Positions 32,991 through 42,590 of a stretch of 64,000 nt of DNA are shown here, piece after piece; the first letter of the stretch is position 1; each line of letters opens with the position of its first letter. This stretch comes from JAJECS01 sp965198185 (GTDB taxonomy: Bacteria > Chloroflexota > UBA11872), in assembly GCA_965198185.1 (NCBI GenBank), contig CBDAOU010000002.1:1178001-1242000 (forward strand), read 5' to 3'. The notes beneath the pieces are model-generated. The model was given only the letters and a program-made list of their open reading frames with translations, did no database searches and had not been told where the DNA came from. Both the position numbers and the translations under genes were made by a program.

Positions 32991-34141
32991 GAGCCAGGAT
33001 GTGGACCGTCGCCGCCGCACCGCAGCCGCCCATGCTGTGGGCCAAGCCGACGTTAGCGTCCTCGACCTGATTGGCGGCCTCGCCTCGCAGTTGCAGCGCA
33101 AGATCGTAGATCTGTCCGACCCCGCTGGCCCCCACCGGGTGGCCCTTGGCGATCAGCCCTCCGCTGGGATTGACCGGCAAGCCGACCGTTCACGGAGGTC
33201 TCGCCGGATTCCACCGCGCGACCGCTGTCGCCGCGCGGCACCAGTCCGAGGTCTTCGGTCGCCACCAGCTCGGCAATGGTGAAGCAGTCGTGCACCTCGG
33301 CGACGTCCACTTCACGGGGGCCGATTCCCGCCTGCCCGAACGCCTCGGATGCCGCGCGCACCGTGGCGGGAAATGTCGTCAAATCATCCATGCTGCTCAA
33401 CGCCACCGGCCCGGATCCGTGGCCTGATGCCAGGATGCGCACGCTGCGGTTGGTGTACTGCCGCGCGATGCCTGCGGTGCAGACCACCGCGGCCGCCGCG
33501 CCGTCGCTGATGGGCGGACAGTCGAACAGCCGCAACGGCTCGGCCACGAACCGAGAGTTGACCACCTGGTCGATCGTCGTCGGTTTCTGAAACTGAGCCT
33601 TGGGATTGGTGGCGCCGTTGGCGTGGTTCTTGACCGAGACCGCGGCAAGCTGCTCCCGCGAGGTGCCATAACGCGCCATGTGGGCCTGCATGATCATCGC
33701 GAAGGCTCCGGGAAAGGTAAGCCCGGTGCGCATCTCCACACCTTCATCGCCTGCAGTAGCCAGCGCAGCGGTGACGTCGCCGGTGGGGACGTCGGACATC
33801 TTCTCGACGCCAGCCACGAGCACCACGTCGTAGATTCCGGCCGAAACCATGAGGTGGCCATGCCGCAGGGCGATGCCACCCGAAGCGCAGGCCGCCTCCA
33901 CTTTCGTCGCCGGTATCCCGTCGAGACCCAGACGCCGCGCCACGATGGGCGCGAGCGCGCCCTGATGCGCTAAACGCTCGCCAATGAAGTTGCCGAGGTA
34001 CAGCGCCTGCACGCGATCACGCGGAATACCGCTGTCGTCGAGCGCCGCGCGGCAGGCCTCGGTGGCCAGCTCGACAATCCCACTGTCCGGCAGCTTGCCG
34101 AACGGCGTTGAGCCGATTCCGGCGATGCTTACGTCACGCAA
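32983..34141 (-). pseudogene. Thiolase (SCP-x/acetyl-CoA acetyltransferase type), one frameshift
   Basis: The start is taken as TTG 34141 ('LRDVSIAGIGSTPFGKLPDS'). The main frame contains 'ALYLGNFIGERL', the nucleophile region 'KVEAACASGGIALRHGHLMV' (Cys) and 'EVDVAEVHDCFTIAEL' (His and Cys). Near 33180-33190 the frame breaks. The neighbouring frame supplies the C-terminus: 'PVNPSGGLIAKGHPVGASGV' and 'SMGGCGAAATVHILARD', with the GHPxGASG active-site loop. Across the break the length is about 385 residues, normal for the family, so a single indel or base-calling error is the likely cause. It forms a unit with the DUF35 gene and diverges from the flavoprotein gene. Confidence 0.87.
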
Positions 34142-34210
34142 TGTCGTCCCGCTTCTGCAACCGACCCATCTCCGCTCCCTATCATGCGACCATACGCCTC
34201 CGAGATGTGA

Positions 34211-35326
34211 GTGACCACCACCGCGGTCGCGCGCCTTATGACACAGCTTTCGCCGGACACCCTTTTCGACGTCCTGGTGATCGGGTGCGGGCCGGCCGGC
34301 ACCCAGGCTGCTGTGAGCGCCGCACACCAGATGCGGCACGTGGCGCTTATCGACGGCGGAGCCGTGAGCCTGCGCCGCGGCCGGCATTTCTGGTCCAAGT
34401 CGGTCGAGTTCGTGGACGCGCCGGTATTCCCGGGCATCACTGGACCGGCCTTCAATCGGGCGTTGAAGGAGTGGACCGACGCGCAGCCGGAGCGCGAGGT
34501 CACCATCGACGGCGAGCCACGACACATCGGCATCCGCCGCATCCCCGGCTACGTCACGGATATCGAAAGGGCCCCGGACGGCACGCTGGGGGTGACGATG
34601 TCGACGGCGGCACTGACCGCGCGCAACCCGGATCCGCCGACAGAGACCGTCAGAGCCCGCACCGTCGTCGTGGCGTCCGGATTCGAGGACGCCTGGCCCG
34701 AAATTGAGATCGAGCCCTCGGCTGAGCGGGCCTACGCGCGCTACGGCATCGTGTTTCGCTATGCCGGCAACCACCGCGGGTGGCATGTCTGCGTACGCTG
34801 CGACGGTCACCTGCACACCGACCGGGAACTTGCCATCGTGGGTGTCGGCGACTACATCTTCGACGTGGTGCATGGCGCGCAGGATTTCACCCACCGGATG
34901 ACCGTGCTGACCAACGGGCGACCCCACGGCATGTCGGACGCGGTGCTGGTGGAAATGGAGCGCCGGGGCGTGCGGCTCGAAACCAAGCGGATCGAGGCTC
35001 ACATCGGCAGCGGACGCGACCTGCTCGGCTTGCGTCTCGCCGACGGCCGCGAGCTCTATTTCGACGGATTCTTCGTCGACGAGGGCCTCGTGACCAACGA
35101 CGAATTCCTGGCCAGGTTTTCGCCCCGGCATGACGACGAGGGCTTCCTGCTTTGCGACGGAGACCACCGCGTACTGAATGTCGATGGACAGCCCATCCCC
35201 GGCATCTGGGCCTGCGGCGACATCGTGGCCGGCGAGCGCAATCTCATTGCCGCGGCCTTTGCCAGCGGGCAGGATGCGGGTCTGGAGGCCAGCGATAGCC
35301 TGCGTCGCTGGCCGCCCGTCAAATGA
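34211..35326 (+). CDS. Thioredoxin-reductase-like flavoprotein
   Basis: A 371-residue FAD-dependent pyridine-nucleotide oxidoreductase from GTG 34211; the ATG at 34238 is an alternative start. The FAD motif 'DVLVIGCGPAGTQAAVSAA' starts near residue 20. 'RGWHVCVRCDGHLHTDRELA' carries a C-x2-C dithiol where thioredoxin reductases have CATC. 'GIWACGDIVAGERNLIAAAF' is the second FAD-contact motif. The NADPH-binding loop reads 'AIVGVGDYIFDVVHG', departing from the usual GxGxxA. It may be a thioredoxin- or ferredoxin-dependent reductase with an altered electron donor. Its stop overlaps the next start (ATGA). Confidence 0.8.
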   Translation: MTTTAVARLMTQLSPDTLFDVLVIGCGPAGTQAAVSAAHQMRHVALIDGGAVSLRRGRHFWSKSVEFVDAPVFPGITGPAFNRALKEWTDAQPEREVTIDGEPRHIGIRRIPGYVTDIERAPDGTLGVTMSTAALTARNPDPPTETVRARTVVVASGFEDAWPEIEIEPSAERAYARYGIVFRYAGNHRGWHVCVRCDGHLHTDRELAIVGVGDYIFDVVHGAQDFTHRMTVLTNGRPHGMSDAVLVEMERRGVRLETKRIEAHIGSGRDLLGLRLADGRELYFDGFFVDEGLVTNDEFLARFSPRHDDEGFLLCDGDHRVLNVDGQPIPGIWACGDIVAGERNLIAAAFASGQDAGLEASDSLRRWPPVK

Positions 35327-36318
35327 GCGAAGGCGTGGACAAGGACATGCGGCACTTCTCTGTCACCACCGAGCAGCTTGATCTGCCCCGCGCGGCCACC
35401 CCGCAGGCGCGTCGCGTCGCCGTTGCCTGGCACGACCGGCCTATCTGCGCCTTCACCCAAGGCGAACACCGCTGCTACCTGTACCCGCTGTACTCGCCTG
35501 CCGGCGTGCCGCTGACCGCCGAAAGCCCCACCGACCACCCGCATCACGATTCGGTCACGGTCGGCGCGGACATGGTCACGGCCAAGTTCCCGCCGCTGAC
35601 GCCGGCGGTCTCGCCGCTGACGGAGTCCGGCACCTACAACCTTTATGCCAACCGAGTATTTCAAGGCCGCGCCCCGGGCCGCACGTGGGCGGTGGATATC
35701 AGCACGACCGAGCTTGCTCCTGATCATCTGCGCGTGGTGCAGACGGTCGAATGGCAAGGGCCGGAGGAGTGGGGGGCGGCGGACGGGCGACGAACTCTCG
35801 CCGTGGAAACGAGGACGACCGATATCCGTCCCGGCGACGTCGTCAACACGGTCGACATCCGCTCGCGTCTGCGCCCAACGGAGTGGGACCTGACCATCGG
35901 GCCAACCCGCCACGCCTACTTCACCGTGCGTCTCGCCTACGGCCTGCGCGTCGTCGACGGTGGAACGCTGATCGACGCCGACGGCCGCAGCGGCGGCGCG
36001 GCGATCACCAATCGCACGTCCGCCTGGGTGGATGCGTCGGGTCCGGCCCCGCATGGTGCGCGAGCGGGCCTCACCATCCTCCGGCACGCCTCCACCGCGG
36101 GCGTGCCGTGGGTGGCCTACGACTGGGGCACGGTGGTCATAAACCCGTTTGCGCGCGAGGCCGGCACCGTGCGGCGGGGCGACGCGCTGGACCTGGGCAT
36201 ACGGCTGCTCGCGCACGATGGCGACGCCACCGAGGCAGATGTTGCCACCCGCGCCGCCGAGTTCACAGCCACGGCCGCCGCCGGTGCTAGCATTCCGCGC
36301 GCGGCCAGCCGCCTCTAG
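35323..36318 (+). CDS. PmoA-like (DUF6807) protein
   Basis: A 331-residue protein overlapping the flavoprotein stop by 4 bp. Hallmarks are 'RCYLYPLYSPAGVPLTAESP' followed by 'TDHPHHDSVTVGADMV', the family's DHPHH motif, and 'RHAYFTVRLAYGLRVVDGGT' with 'WVAYDWGTVVINPFAR'. The family is annotated as methane-oxygenase PmoA-like, but this name is historical; members sit in sugar-catabolic loci and have a beta-sandwich fold of unknown activity. An aminotransferase follows after 8 bp. Confidence 0.78.
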   Translation: MSEGVDKDMRHFSVTTEQLDLPRAATPQARRVAVAWHDRPICAFTQGEHRCYLYPLYSPAGVPLTAESPTDHPHHDSVTVGADMVTAKFPPLTPAVSPLTESGTYNLYANRVFQGRAPGRTWAVDISTTELAPDHLRVVQTVEWQGPEEWGAADGRRTLAVETRTTDIRPGDVVNTVDIRSRLRPTEWDLTIGPTRHAYFTVRLAYGLRVVDGGTLIDADGRSGGAAITNRTSAWVDASGPAPHGARAGLTILRHASTAGVPWVAYDWGTVVINPFAREAGTVRRGDALDLGIRLLAHDGDATEADVATRAAEFTATAAAGASIPRAASRL

Positions 36319-36326
36319 GACGCCCC

Positions 36327-37689
36327 ATGCTTGAAACGACCACGCGCGATGCGCTGGCCTCGGCTGACATAGAGCATCTGATCCATCAGCTCACGCGCGC
36401 CGGGCACCACGCGCGCACCGGCCCGGTGATCGTCGAATCGGCAAGCGGCGCCACGCTGCGGCTGGCCGACGGCCGCGAGCTGCTGGACGGCACGTCGGGC
36501 CTGTGGTGCGTCAACGTCGGCCACGGCCGCGCCGAGCTGGCCGACGCGGCGGCGGATCAGATGCGGCGCTTGGCCTTCGCCCACACGGCCAGCGGGTTTT
36601 CGCACCAGCCGGCCATCGAGCTCGCCACGCGGCTGGCGTCGCTGACTCCCGGCGACCTCACGGCGGCCTACTTCACCTCCGGCGGGGCAGAAGCCACCGA
36701 GACCGCCTTCAAGTTCGCGCGCTATTACTGGCGTTTGCAGGGACAGCCCGGTAAGGCGCTCGTGCTCTCGCACGTTCGCGGCTATCACGGCCTCACGCAC
36801 GGGGCCGCGTCGGCCACCGGGCTCACCGAATACCACGGCACGTTCGGCGACCTTGCCGAAGGCTTCGACAAGGTGCCGCCGCCCTACCCCTACCGCTGGG
36901 ACGGAGTATGGGCCGGACGACATCGACGAAGACGGCATCGCCCGTGCGGACGCGGTGGCGCGGCGCATCGAGGAACTCGGACCGGATCGCGTAGCCGCCG
37001 TGATCATGGAGCCCGTGCTCGGCACCGGCGGCGTGATCGTGCCCCCGGACGGCTACTTCCGCGCCGTGCGCGAGGTCTGCGACCGGTACGACGTGCTCAT
37101 GATCGCGGACGAGGTGATCACCGGCTTTGGCCGCACCGGGACCTGGTTCGGCTCGCAGCGCGACGACGTGGTGCCCGACATGATGACCTTCGCCAAGGGC
37201 GTCACCAGCGGCTACCTGCCGCTCGGCGGCGTGATGCTGCGGCGGCGCCTGCGGGACGCCATGCGCGAAGCGCCGGGCGATCCGCCCTTGATGCACGTAT
37301 TCACGTACTCGGGACACCCGGTGCCCTGTGCCGTGGCCCTGGCGAATCTGGACATCCTCGAGCATGAGGGCGTCGTGGATGGCGTTGCGGCCAAGGGCCG
37401 CCGGCTGCGCCAGCGGTTGGATGAATTGCACGACCTCCCCGAAGTCGGCGACATCCGGTCGGCGGGCCTCATGTCCGGTGTGGAGCTGGTCCGCAACCAA
37501 GACACCAGAGAGCCCTACCACGTCAGCGAGCGGCCGACCGCCGTGGCCGCGGCGGCGCTGGAACGCGGGCTGGCGACTCGCGCCCTGCTGGGCGGAACGA
37601 TGCAGATCGCCCCGCCCTTGATCGTCAGCGACGAGCAGATCGATCAAGCCGTGGGCATTCTGGCCGAGGCCATCATCGCCACACGCTGA
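36327..37689 (+). pseudogene. Class III PLP-dependent aminotransferase, one frameshift
   Basis: Frame one from ATG 36327 reads 'HARTGPVIVESASGATLRLA', 'LLDGTSGLWCVNVGHGRAEL', 'AYFTSGGAEATETAFKFARY' and 'YHGLTHGAASATGLTEYHG'. Near 36903 the homology moves to the next frame: 'EYGPDDIDEDGIARADAVAR', 'AAVIMEPVLGTGGVIVPPDG', 'VLMIADEVITGFGRTGTWFG' (PLP Asp) and 'MMTFAKGVTSGYLPLGGVML' (the PLP-binding Lys). The total of about 453 residues is normal for omega-aminotransferases using amines or beta-alanine-type donors. The catalytic residues are intact, so the break is probably a single missing or extra base. Confidence 0.88.
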
Positions 37690-37707
37690 CCGGCCTCAGG
37701 CTCTACG

Positions 37708-38571
37708 ATGGGCGCCATGGACCCCAGTTGCCTCGCGCACGTTTTGACCGATAGCGAGCGGGCTCGCTTCGACGCCGAGGGCTACCTCGTGGTCGAAGAC
37801 GCTCTCAGCGACGCGGAGGTGACGGCGCTCAACGCGGTGCTCGATCGGCTGCGCGACGCCAACCGGCTGGCATCACCCGAACGCTACGCGGGAATCGACC
37901 AGCGCGTGCTGCACCTCGGATTCATCACGCTCGATCCGGCCTTCATAGACCTGATTGACCATCCCCGGTTGTTCCCCAAGGTGTGGGGCATCTTGGGGCC
38001 GAACATCTATCTCTACAGCACCCATCTCATCATCACGCCGCCGCAGACGGACGAGTTCGATCCCGCACGGGACACGCTCAACTGGCATCAGGATTCGTCC
38101 TGGATGGGCAAGGACATGCCGGAGCTATCCGTGCCGGCGCGCTTGTCAGTGAAGGTCGCCTATTTCCTCACCGATCACTCGCAGCCCGGCAGTGCCAACC
38201 TGTGGGTGCTGCCCGGCGCCCACACACGGTCCTCGATCGACGTCCCACCGGACTGTCAGGGCCAGCCCGCCGGCGCCGTCCCCGTCTGCGCGCCGGCCGG
38301 GAGCGCGGTCATCTTCGACCGGCGGCTGTGGCACGACGGCAGCCCCAACGCCGCGCCCTGGTCGCGTCGGGCGCTGTTCTACGGCTACGGCTATCGCTGG
38401 ATTCGACGGCGCGCCATAGATGCGATGCCAGTTCCGCCCGATCTGCTCGCGGAGGCGGACCCGATCCGCCGGCAGCTGCTGGACTACCCGAACGAAGGCA
38501 GCGCGCCGCTGCAATACATCGGCACCGAGTCCCCACTGCGCGATTGGTTGCGGCAGCATGACCTTGCCTAG
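37708..38571 (+). CDS. Phytanoyl-CoA dioxygenase family protein
   Basis: A 287-residue Fe(II)/2-oxoglutarate dioxygenase; ATG 37717 is an alternative start. The jelly-roll core has 'FDAEGYLVVEDALSDAEV' at the start and 'LNWHQDSSWMGKDMPELS' with the HxD iron ligands near residue 130. 'NLWVLPGAHTRSSIDVPP' follows, and the distal histidine is in 'AVIFDRRLWHDGSPN' with the 2-oxoglutarate-binding Arg shortly after. Substrates of the family range from phytanoyl-CoA to small metabolites and antibiotics. SAR202-type genomes often hold many such genes. Confidence 0.88.
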   Translation: MGAMDPSCLAHVLTDSERARFDAEGYLVVEDALSDAEVTALNAVLDRLRDANRLASPERYAGIDQRVLHLGFITLDPAFIDLIDHPRLFPKVWGILGPNIYLYSTHLIITPPQTDEFDPARDTLNWHQDSSWMGKDMPELSVPARLSVKVAYFLTDHSQPGSANLWVLPGAHTRSSIDVPPDCQGQPAGAVPVCAPAGSAVIFDRRLWHDGSPNAAPWSRRALFYGYGYRWIRRRAIDAMPVPPDLLAEADPIRRQLLDYPNEGSAPLQYIGTESPLRDWLRQHDLA

Positions 38572-38722
38572 AGTTCGCTAGGACCCGCCGTTCAGGCGAA
38601 CCGGGCGTCTGCGCACAATCTACACAGCCTCTGCATGGTCACCACACCCGACCGGCCTACACTGATGAGCAAGGGGCGGCACCTGCCTAGACATTTTCGA
38701 TCGGTCAGATAGAGGAGCATCC

Positions 38723-39641
38723 ATGCCTCGCGGAATGACCCGGTGGGCCATCGTCGCCGCCTTGCTCGCTGTTGTCGCGGTCGTTGTGATTTACCTCGTC
38801 GTCATCGAGATCCCCGGCGGAACCGGCGAGGCCAGCGAGCCCATCAGCGCCCCGCAATTGGCCGCACCTGCCGCGGCGGCCGAAACCGCGACCCCCACGA
38901 CGGCTGCCCCGACGATCAGGACGTCGAGGTCCCCGCCGCGCCAGACGCCAACGGCGGCCGCAACGGCAACTCGCTGCGGCGACGACGCGCCCGCCACGCC
39001 CGGCGGCGACGGCCCAGGCCGCTGCACCAACAGCAACGCCCGCAGCCACCGAAACCGCTGCCGCCGAAGAGCCAGCCGGCGGCGTGCCGAGCGCCGCCGT
39101 CCTCTATCGAATCGTGCCGGAGGAGTCGGAAGTCCGGTTCGAGATCGACGAGATCTTGCGCGGTGCGCCGACGCGGGTCGTGGGGACCACCAATCAGGTG
39201 GCGGGCGACTTCATCATTGATTTCACCGATCTCGAGGCATCGCAACTCGGCACGCTGCGCATCAACGTGCGCACGCTGCGCACGCCGGAGGAGCGACGCG
39301 ACCGAGCCATCCGCTCGCGGATTCTCGAATCGGCAAGCGACCAGTATGAATTCACCACGTTCGAGCCCGTACGGCTTGAAGGGCTTCCCGAGACGTTGGA
39401 AATGGGCCAGCCCGCGCCGTTCCAGATCGTTGGCAACCTGACCATCCGCGACATCACGCGAGAGGTCACGTTCGACGCCGAGATGACCCTGGTGGCTCCG
39501 GACCGCGTGGAGGGCACGGCGGTGACCACCATCCTGCGCGGGGACTTCGAACTGACCATTCCCAACGTGCCGTTCGTCGCTTCCGTCGACGAGGACGTGT
39601 TGCTCGGCATCACCTTCGTCGCGGTTGCCGTGCCCCAATAG
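38723..39641 (+). pseudogene. YceI-like secreted lipid-binding domain protein, one frameshift in its linker
   Basis: A GAGGAG ribosome-binding site precedes ATG 38723. The first frame encodes an N-terminal membrane anchor or uncleaved signal ('WAIVAALLAVVAVVVIYLVV') and an Ala/Pro/Thr-rich linker. Within the low-complexity linker (about 38930-38990) the frame changes. From about 39030 the third frame encodes 'EEPAGGVPSAAVLYRIVPEE' and a full YceI beta-barrel ('VGTTNQVAGDFIIDFTDLEA', 'GNLTIRDITREVTFDAEMTL', 'VPFVASVDEDVLLGITFVAV'). YceI domains bind isoprenoid-like lipids outside the cytoplasm. Indel errors are common in GC-rich repeats, so the gene is probably intact in the organism. Confidence 0.8.
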
Positions 39642-39681
39642 CGGCGACGCCGACCCGGCAGCGCAGGAGTAGAATCCGCGC

Positions 39682-41199
39682 ATGCTCGCCAAAGTGCATA
39701 GCTGCGCCCTCGTGGGCCTTGACGGCGTGCTCGTCGACGTCGAGGTCGACGTAGCCCAGGGCCTGCCCGCCTACACCATCGTCGGTCTGCCCGACGCCGC
39801 GGTGCAGGAGGCGCGGGAGCGCACGCGCGCCGCAATTCGCAACAGCGGCGCCGTGTTCCCGAATCGCCGCCTCACGGTCAACTTGGCGCCGGCGGACGTG
39901 CGCAAAGTCGGGCCGGTGCACGATTTGTCCATTGCCACCGCCATTCTGGCCGCAACCGGACAGCTGGGCGACACCACGGAGGACCGCGCGGTCTTCCTCG
40001 GCGAGCTGTCGCTCGACGGCGCCCTGCGGCATACCGACGGGATTCTGCCGATGGTGGCCGAGGCTCGCGGGGCGGGCATGCAGCGCGCCTTCGTTTCGGC
40101 TGTGAATGGACCCGAAGCGGCCGTGGTGAGCGGCATCCAGGTGCTGCCCGTGAACTCGCTGCAGCAGCTCATCGCGCACTTCATCGGATTGATTCAAATC
40201 GAGCCGCTGCCAGCTACCCAGGCGGCCGTCGATCGCTCGAGCTATCCCGTCGACCTTGCCGACGTGCGCGGACAGGCCCACGTAAAGCGGGCGCTCGAAA
40301 TCGCCGCCGCCGGCGCCCACAACGTGCTGATGATCGGCCCGCCCGGCGCCGGCAAGACCCTCTTGGCGCGCTGCGTGCCGTCGATCCTGCCGCCGCTCGG
40401 GTTGGAAGAATCCATCGAGGTCACCAAGGTTTACAGCGTCGCCGGCCTGATCCCGCAGCGGACCTCATTGATCGCCGAGCGACCCTTCCGTGCGCCGCAC
40501 CACACCGTGTCGCACGTCGGCCTGGTCGGCGGCGGCGTGAGCCCGCAGCCGGGCGAGATCAGCCTGGCCCACCGGGGCGTGCTCTTTCTGGATGAGTTCC
40601 CGGAATTCAGCCGGCAGTCGCTCGAAGCCCTGCGCCAGCCGCTGGAGGACGGCACCGTCAGCGTCGTGCGCGCCAACTACTCGGTCACGCTGCCCGCCCG
40701 GATCATGCTCGTGGCCGCCATGAACCCGTCACCCGGCGGCTACGCCGAGGGCGGGGGCGGCGACTCGACCATGGCTGAGGCGGCGCGGCGCTACCGACGG
40801 AGAATCTCAGGCCCGCTGCTGGACCGCATCGACGTGTACGTCGAAGTGCCGCAGATCCCCTATCACGACATGGTGGTGGCGGATAGCGGCGAGTCGTCGG
40901 AGGCCGTCCGTGAGCGCGTGGAAGCCTGCCGCGACATCCAGGCTCAACGACTCAACCCCCACAATCTGCGGGTGAACGCCGAGATCACGGCGCGCCTGGT
41001 GCCGGAGCTGTGCGTGCTGGACAAGCGCGCCGAGGCGCTGCTGCGCGACGCGCACGACCGGATGGGTTTGAGCGGACGCGGGCATCACCGCACGCTCAAG
41101 CTCGCCCGCACCATCGCCGACCTGGACGGCGCGGAGGTAATCGGCCCAGCCCACCTGGCCGAGGCGCTGCAATACCGCGCGCGCCTCGACGACGCCTAG
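39682..41199 (+). CDS. YifB/ComM-family Mg-chelatase-like AAA+ ATPase
   Basis: A 505-residue protein of standard length. The N-terminal ChlI-like domain has 'AYTIVGLPDAAVQEARERTR' and 'LTVNLAPADVRKVGPVHDL'. The Walker A motif is 'MIGPPGAGKTLLARCVPSIL' near residue 215, Walker B is 'HRGVLFLDEFPEFSRQSLEA', and 'LVAAMNPSPGGY' is sensor 1. The C-terminal domain reads 'GLSGRGHHRTLKLARTIADL'. ComM acts as a hexameric branch-migration helicase in natural transformation in some bacteria; elsewhere the role is less defined. The ATG lies about 40 bp after the YceI gene. Confidence 0.94.
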   Translation: MLAKVHSCALVGLDGVLVDVEVDVAQGLPAYTIVGLPDAAVQEARERTRAAIRNSGAVFPNRRLTVNLAPADVRKVGPVHDLSIATAILAATGQLGDTTEDRAVFLGELSLDGALRHTDGILPMVAEARGAGMQRAFVSAVNGPEAAVVSGIQVLPVNSLQQLIAHFIGLIQIEPLPATQAAVDRSSYPVDLADVRGQAHVKRALEIAAAGAHNVLMIGPPGAGKTLLARCVPSILPPLGLEESIEVTKVYSVAGLIPQRTSLIAERPFRAPHHTVSHVGLVGGGVSPQPGEISLAHRGVLFLDEFPEFSRQSLEALRQPLEDGTVSVVRANYSVTLPARIMLVAAMNPSPGGYAEGGGGDSTMAEAARRYRRRISGPLLDRIDVYVEVPQIPYHDMVVADSGESSEAVRERVEACRDIQAQRLNPHNLRVNAEITARLVPELCVLDKRAEALLRDAHDRMGLSGRGHHRTLKLARTIADLDGAEVIGPAHLAEALQYRARLDDA

Positions 41200-41254
41200 A
41201 CAGCCGCAGCGCATTTTCCGTCCCCTTGACGACGGCTCTGCGAAACCTCTCGTC

Positions 41255-41337
41255 ATTCCGGCGCACGCCGGAATCCAGGTTCACCCGACTTCGGGCCGCC
41301 AAGGTATTTGGCGTAGGGGCGGGTCTTAGACCCGCCC
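41255..41337. repeat. Intergenic repeat, second copy of the paired palindromes
   Basis: 'ATTCCGGCGCACGCCGGAAT' spans 41255-41274. A second palindrome, GGGCGGGTCT-T-AGACCCGCCC, spans 41317-41337. These are the same two palindrome types as at 8148-8241, here in the opposite order, downstream of yifB. Confidence 0.75.
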
Positions 41338-41450
41338 TTTCGGGATCATGCAAATGTCACTTGAAGGAGCGAAGGCTGAGACGGCAGCGTTCGGCCACCC
41401 CACTACATGGCCGCGTCTGCCGCATCCGCGAGGAATCGAACGGACCCTCC

Positions 41451-42407
41451 TCAGCCGCCCACCACCTCGCGCAGCACGTCCTTCCGCAGCTTGCAGATCA
41501 TGGTGTAGGCGGGGTCGAACATGTTGCCCAGGTCGTACTCGACCATGCGCCCGAGCAGAAGATGGGCCTCGCGCGCGGTCAGGCCGTAGTCGGCTTCGAG
41601 CCAGCGCACCATCTCGGAGGTGGCGTGCTGCACGGCCTGGTCGAGCGGTCGCAAGTTGCCAGCCGTCATGATGTGGGAGTCGTTCTCGAAGCGCGGCCAC
41701 TCGATGGGCTTGCCCTTGATGAGGTCCAGCGTGAAGGTCACGTCCATGGGCACCTCCACCCCGGTGCCGTCCATCTCGCCATCACCCTGCAAGGCGTGGC
41801 CGTCTCCGATGTGGAACAGCCCCCCGGGCGCGAACACGGGAAAGCAGAGCCGCAGCCCCTCCACGACGCCGTTGTAGTCCATGTTGCCGCCGAAGGGCCC
41901 CGAAGTGGCGGTCGAGATGTGCTGCCGTCCGGGCGGCGCCACCGCCACGCATCCAATCATGGGCCGCAGCGGCAGCGTCATGTCGTGGATACGATTCCGC
42001 GCCGGCGTGGGCTCCCCCGCCGGCCCGCGCTCGGGCGCCTGGAGCCTGATCGTGCCGGCCGCGAGGTCGATATCCCAGAACGAGCGGTCGGCTTCGTCGG
42101 CGAACCGCGGCACGTCATCAAATTCCAGCACGTTGGCCGCGAGCGCCGACGAGCTGAAGCCCCACGGCCGCGTGATGCGCACCCGGTCAAGCGTTACGAC
42201 GAGCGTGTCGCCCGGCTCCGCGCCCGCGACCGCAAACGGCCCTGATTGCGGATTGCCCCGCAGCGCGATGGTGTTGCCATGCCGGTCGCCGCCGCGGGCG
42301 TCGACGGTGCTCGTGCGCACGCTGTCACCCGGCTGCACCGTGAGCGGCGGCTCGTGCCAGCCAAAGGTGTTGTGATACGTCGTAGGCTCGAAGTCGTGAT
42401 GCGCCAT
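41451..42407 (-). CDS. Acetamidase/formamidase family protein
   Basis: A 318-residue FmdA/AmdA family hydrolase. Typical segments are 'TVQPGDSVRTSTVDARGGD' near the start, 'GAEPGDTLVVTLDRVRITRP', 'PLRPMIGCVAVAPPGRQHIS', 'GPFGGNMDYNGVVEGLRLCF' and 'GGLFHIGDGHALQGDGEMDG', which carry the conserved metal and active-site Asp/His/Glu positions, and 'TAREAHLLLGRMVEYDLGNM'. It should hydrolyse short amides such as formamide to ammonia and acid. No amide transporter or regulator is adjacent. It is divergent from the DCC gene across 176 bp that hold a repeat. Confidence 0.92.
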   Translation of the reverse strand: MAHHDFEPTTYHNTFGWHEPPLTVQPGDSVRTSTVDARGGDRHGNTIALRGNPQSGPFAVAGAEPGDTLVVTLDRVRITRPWGFSSSALAANVLEFDDVPRFADEADRSFWDIDLAAGTIRLQAPERGPAGEPTPARNRIHDMTLPLRPMIGCVAVAPPGRQHISTATSGPFGGNMDYNGVVEGLRLCFPVFAPGGLFHIGDGHALQGDGEMDGTGVEVPMDVTFTLDLIKGKPIEWPRFENDSHIMTAGNLRPLDQAVQHATSEMVRWLEADYGLTAREAHLLLGRMVEYDLGNMFDPAYTMICKLRKDVLREVVGG

Positions 42408-42513
42408 GTGGTGATGATCTCCCGTCTCCTCTTGGGACAGCTATATCATGCGCCGGCCAAGCTGTGGAGTCCGTGATTCTTGTTGACAAACGTGTCCCGC
42501 GCGCGATCCGGCT

Positions 42514-42590
42514 CCGTTCGTGGTGAGCCTGTCGAACCACGCCCCTCGACAAGCTCTGAGCCTGCCCCAGACTTGATCCGGGGGTGAGGG
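42514..42590. repeat. Dispersed repeat 'CCGTTCGTGGTGAGC...GTCGAACCACGCCCC', copy 1
   Basis: This non-coding segment shares 'CCGTTCGTGGTGAG' and 'GTCGAACCACGCCCC' with 47182-47236. The two blocks are imperfect inverted complements of one another (GTGGT / ACCAC), suggesting a small stem. It lies between the divergent formamidase and DCC genes. Confidence 0.6.

Noticed and set aside
34142..35167. N-terminal extension of the thiolase frame up to 35167
   Set aside because: It lies antisense to the flavoprotein gene and has no thiolase similarity; the true protein begins near 34141.
38723..39441. Separate small arginine-rich proteins in the YceI region
   Set aside because: They are alternate-frame shadows of the frameshifted YceI gene and its low-complexity linker.
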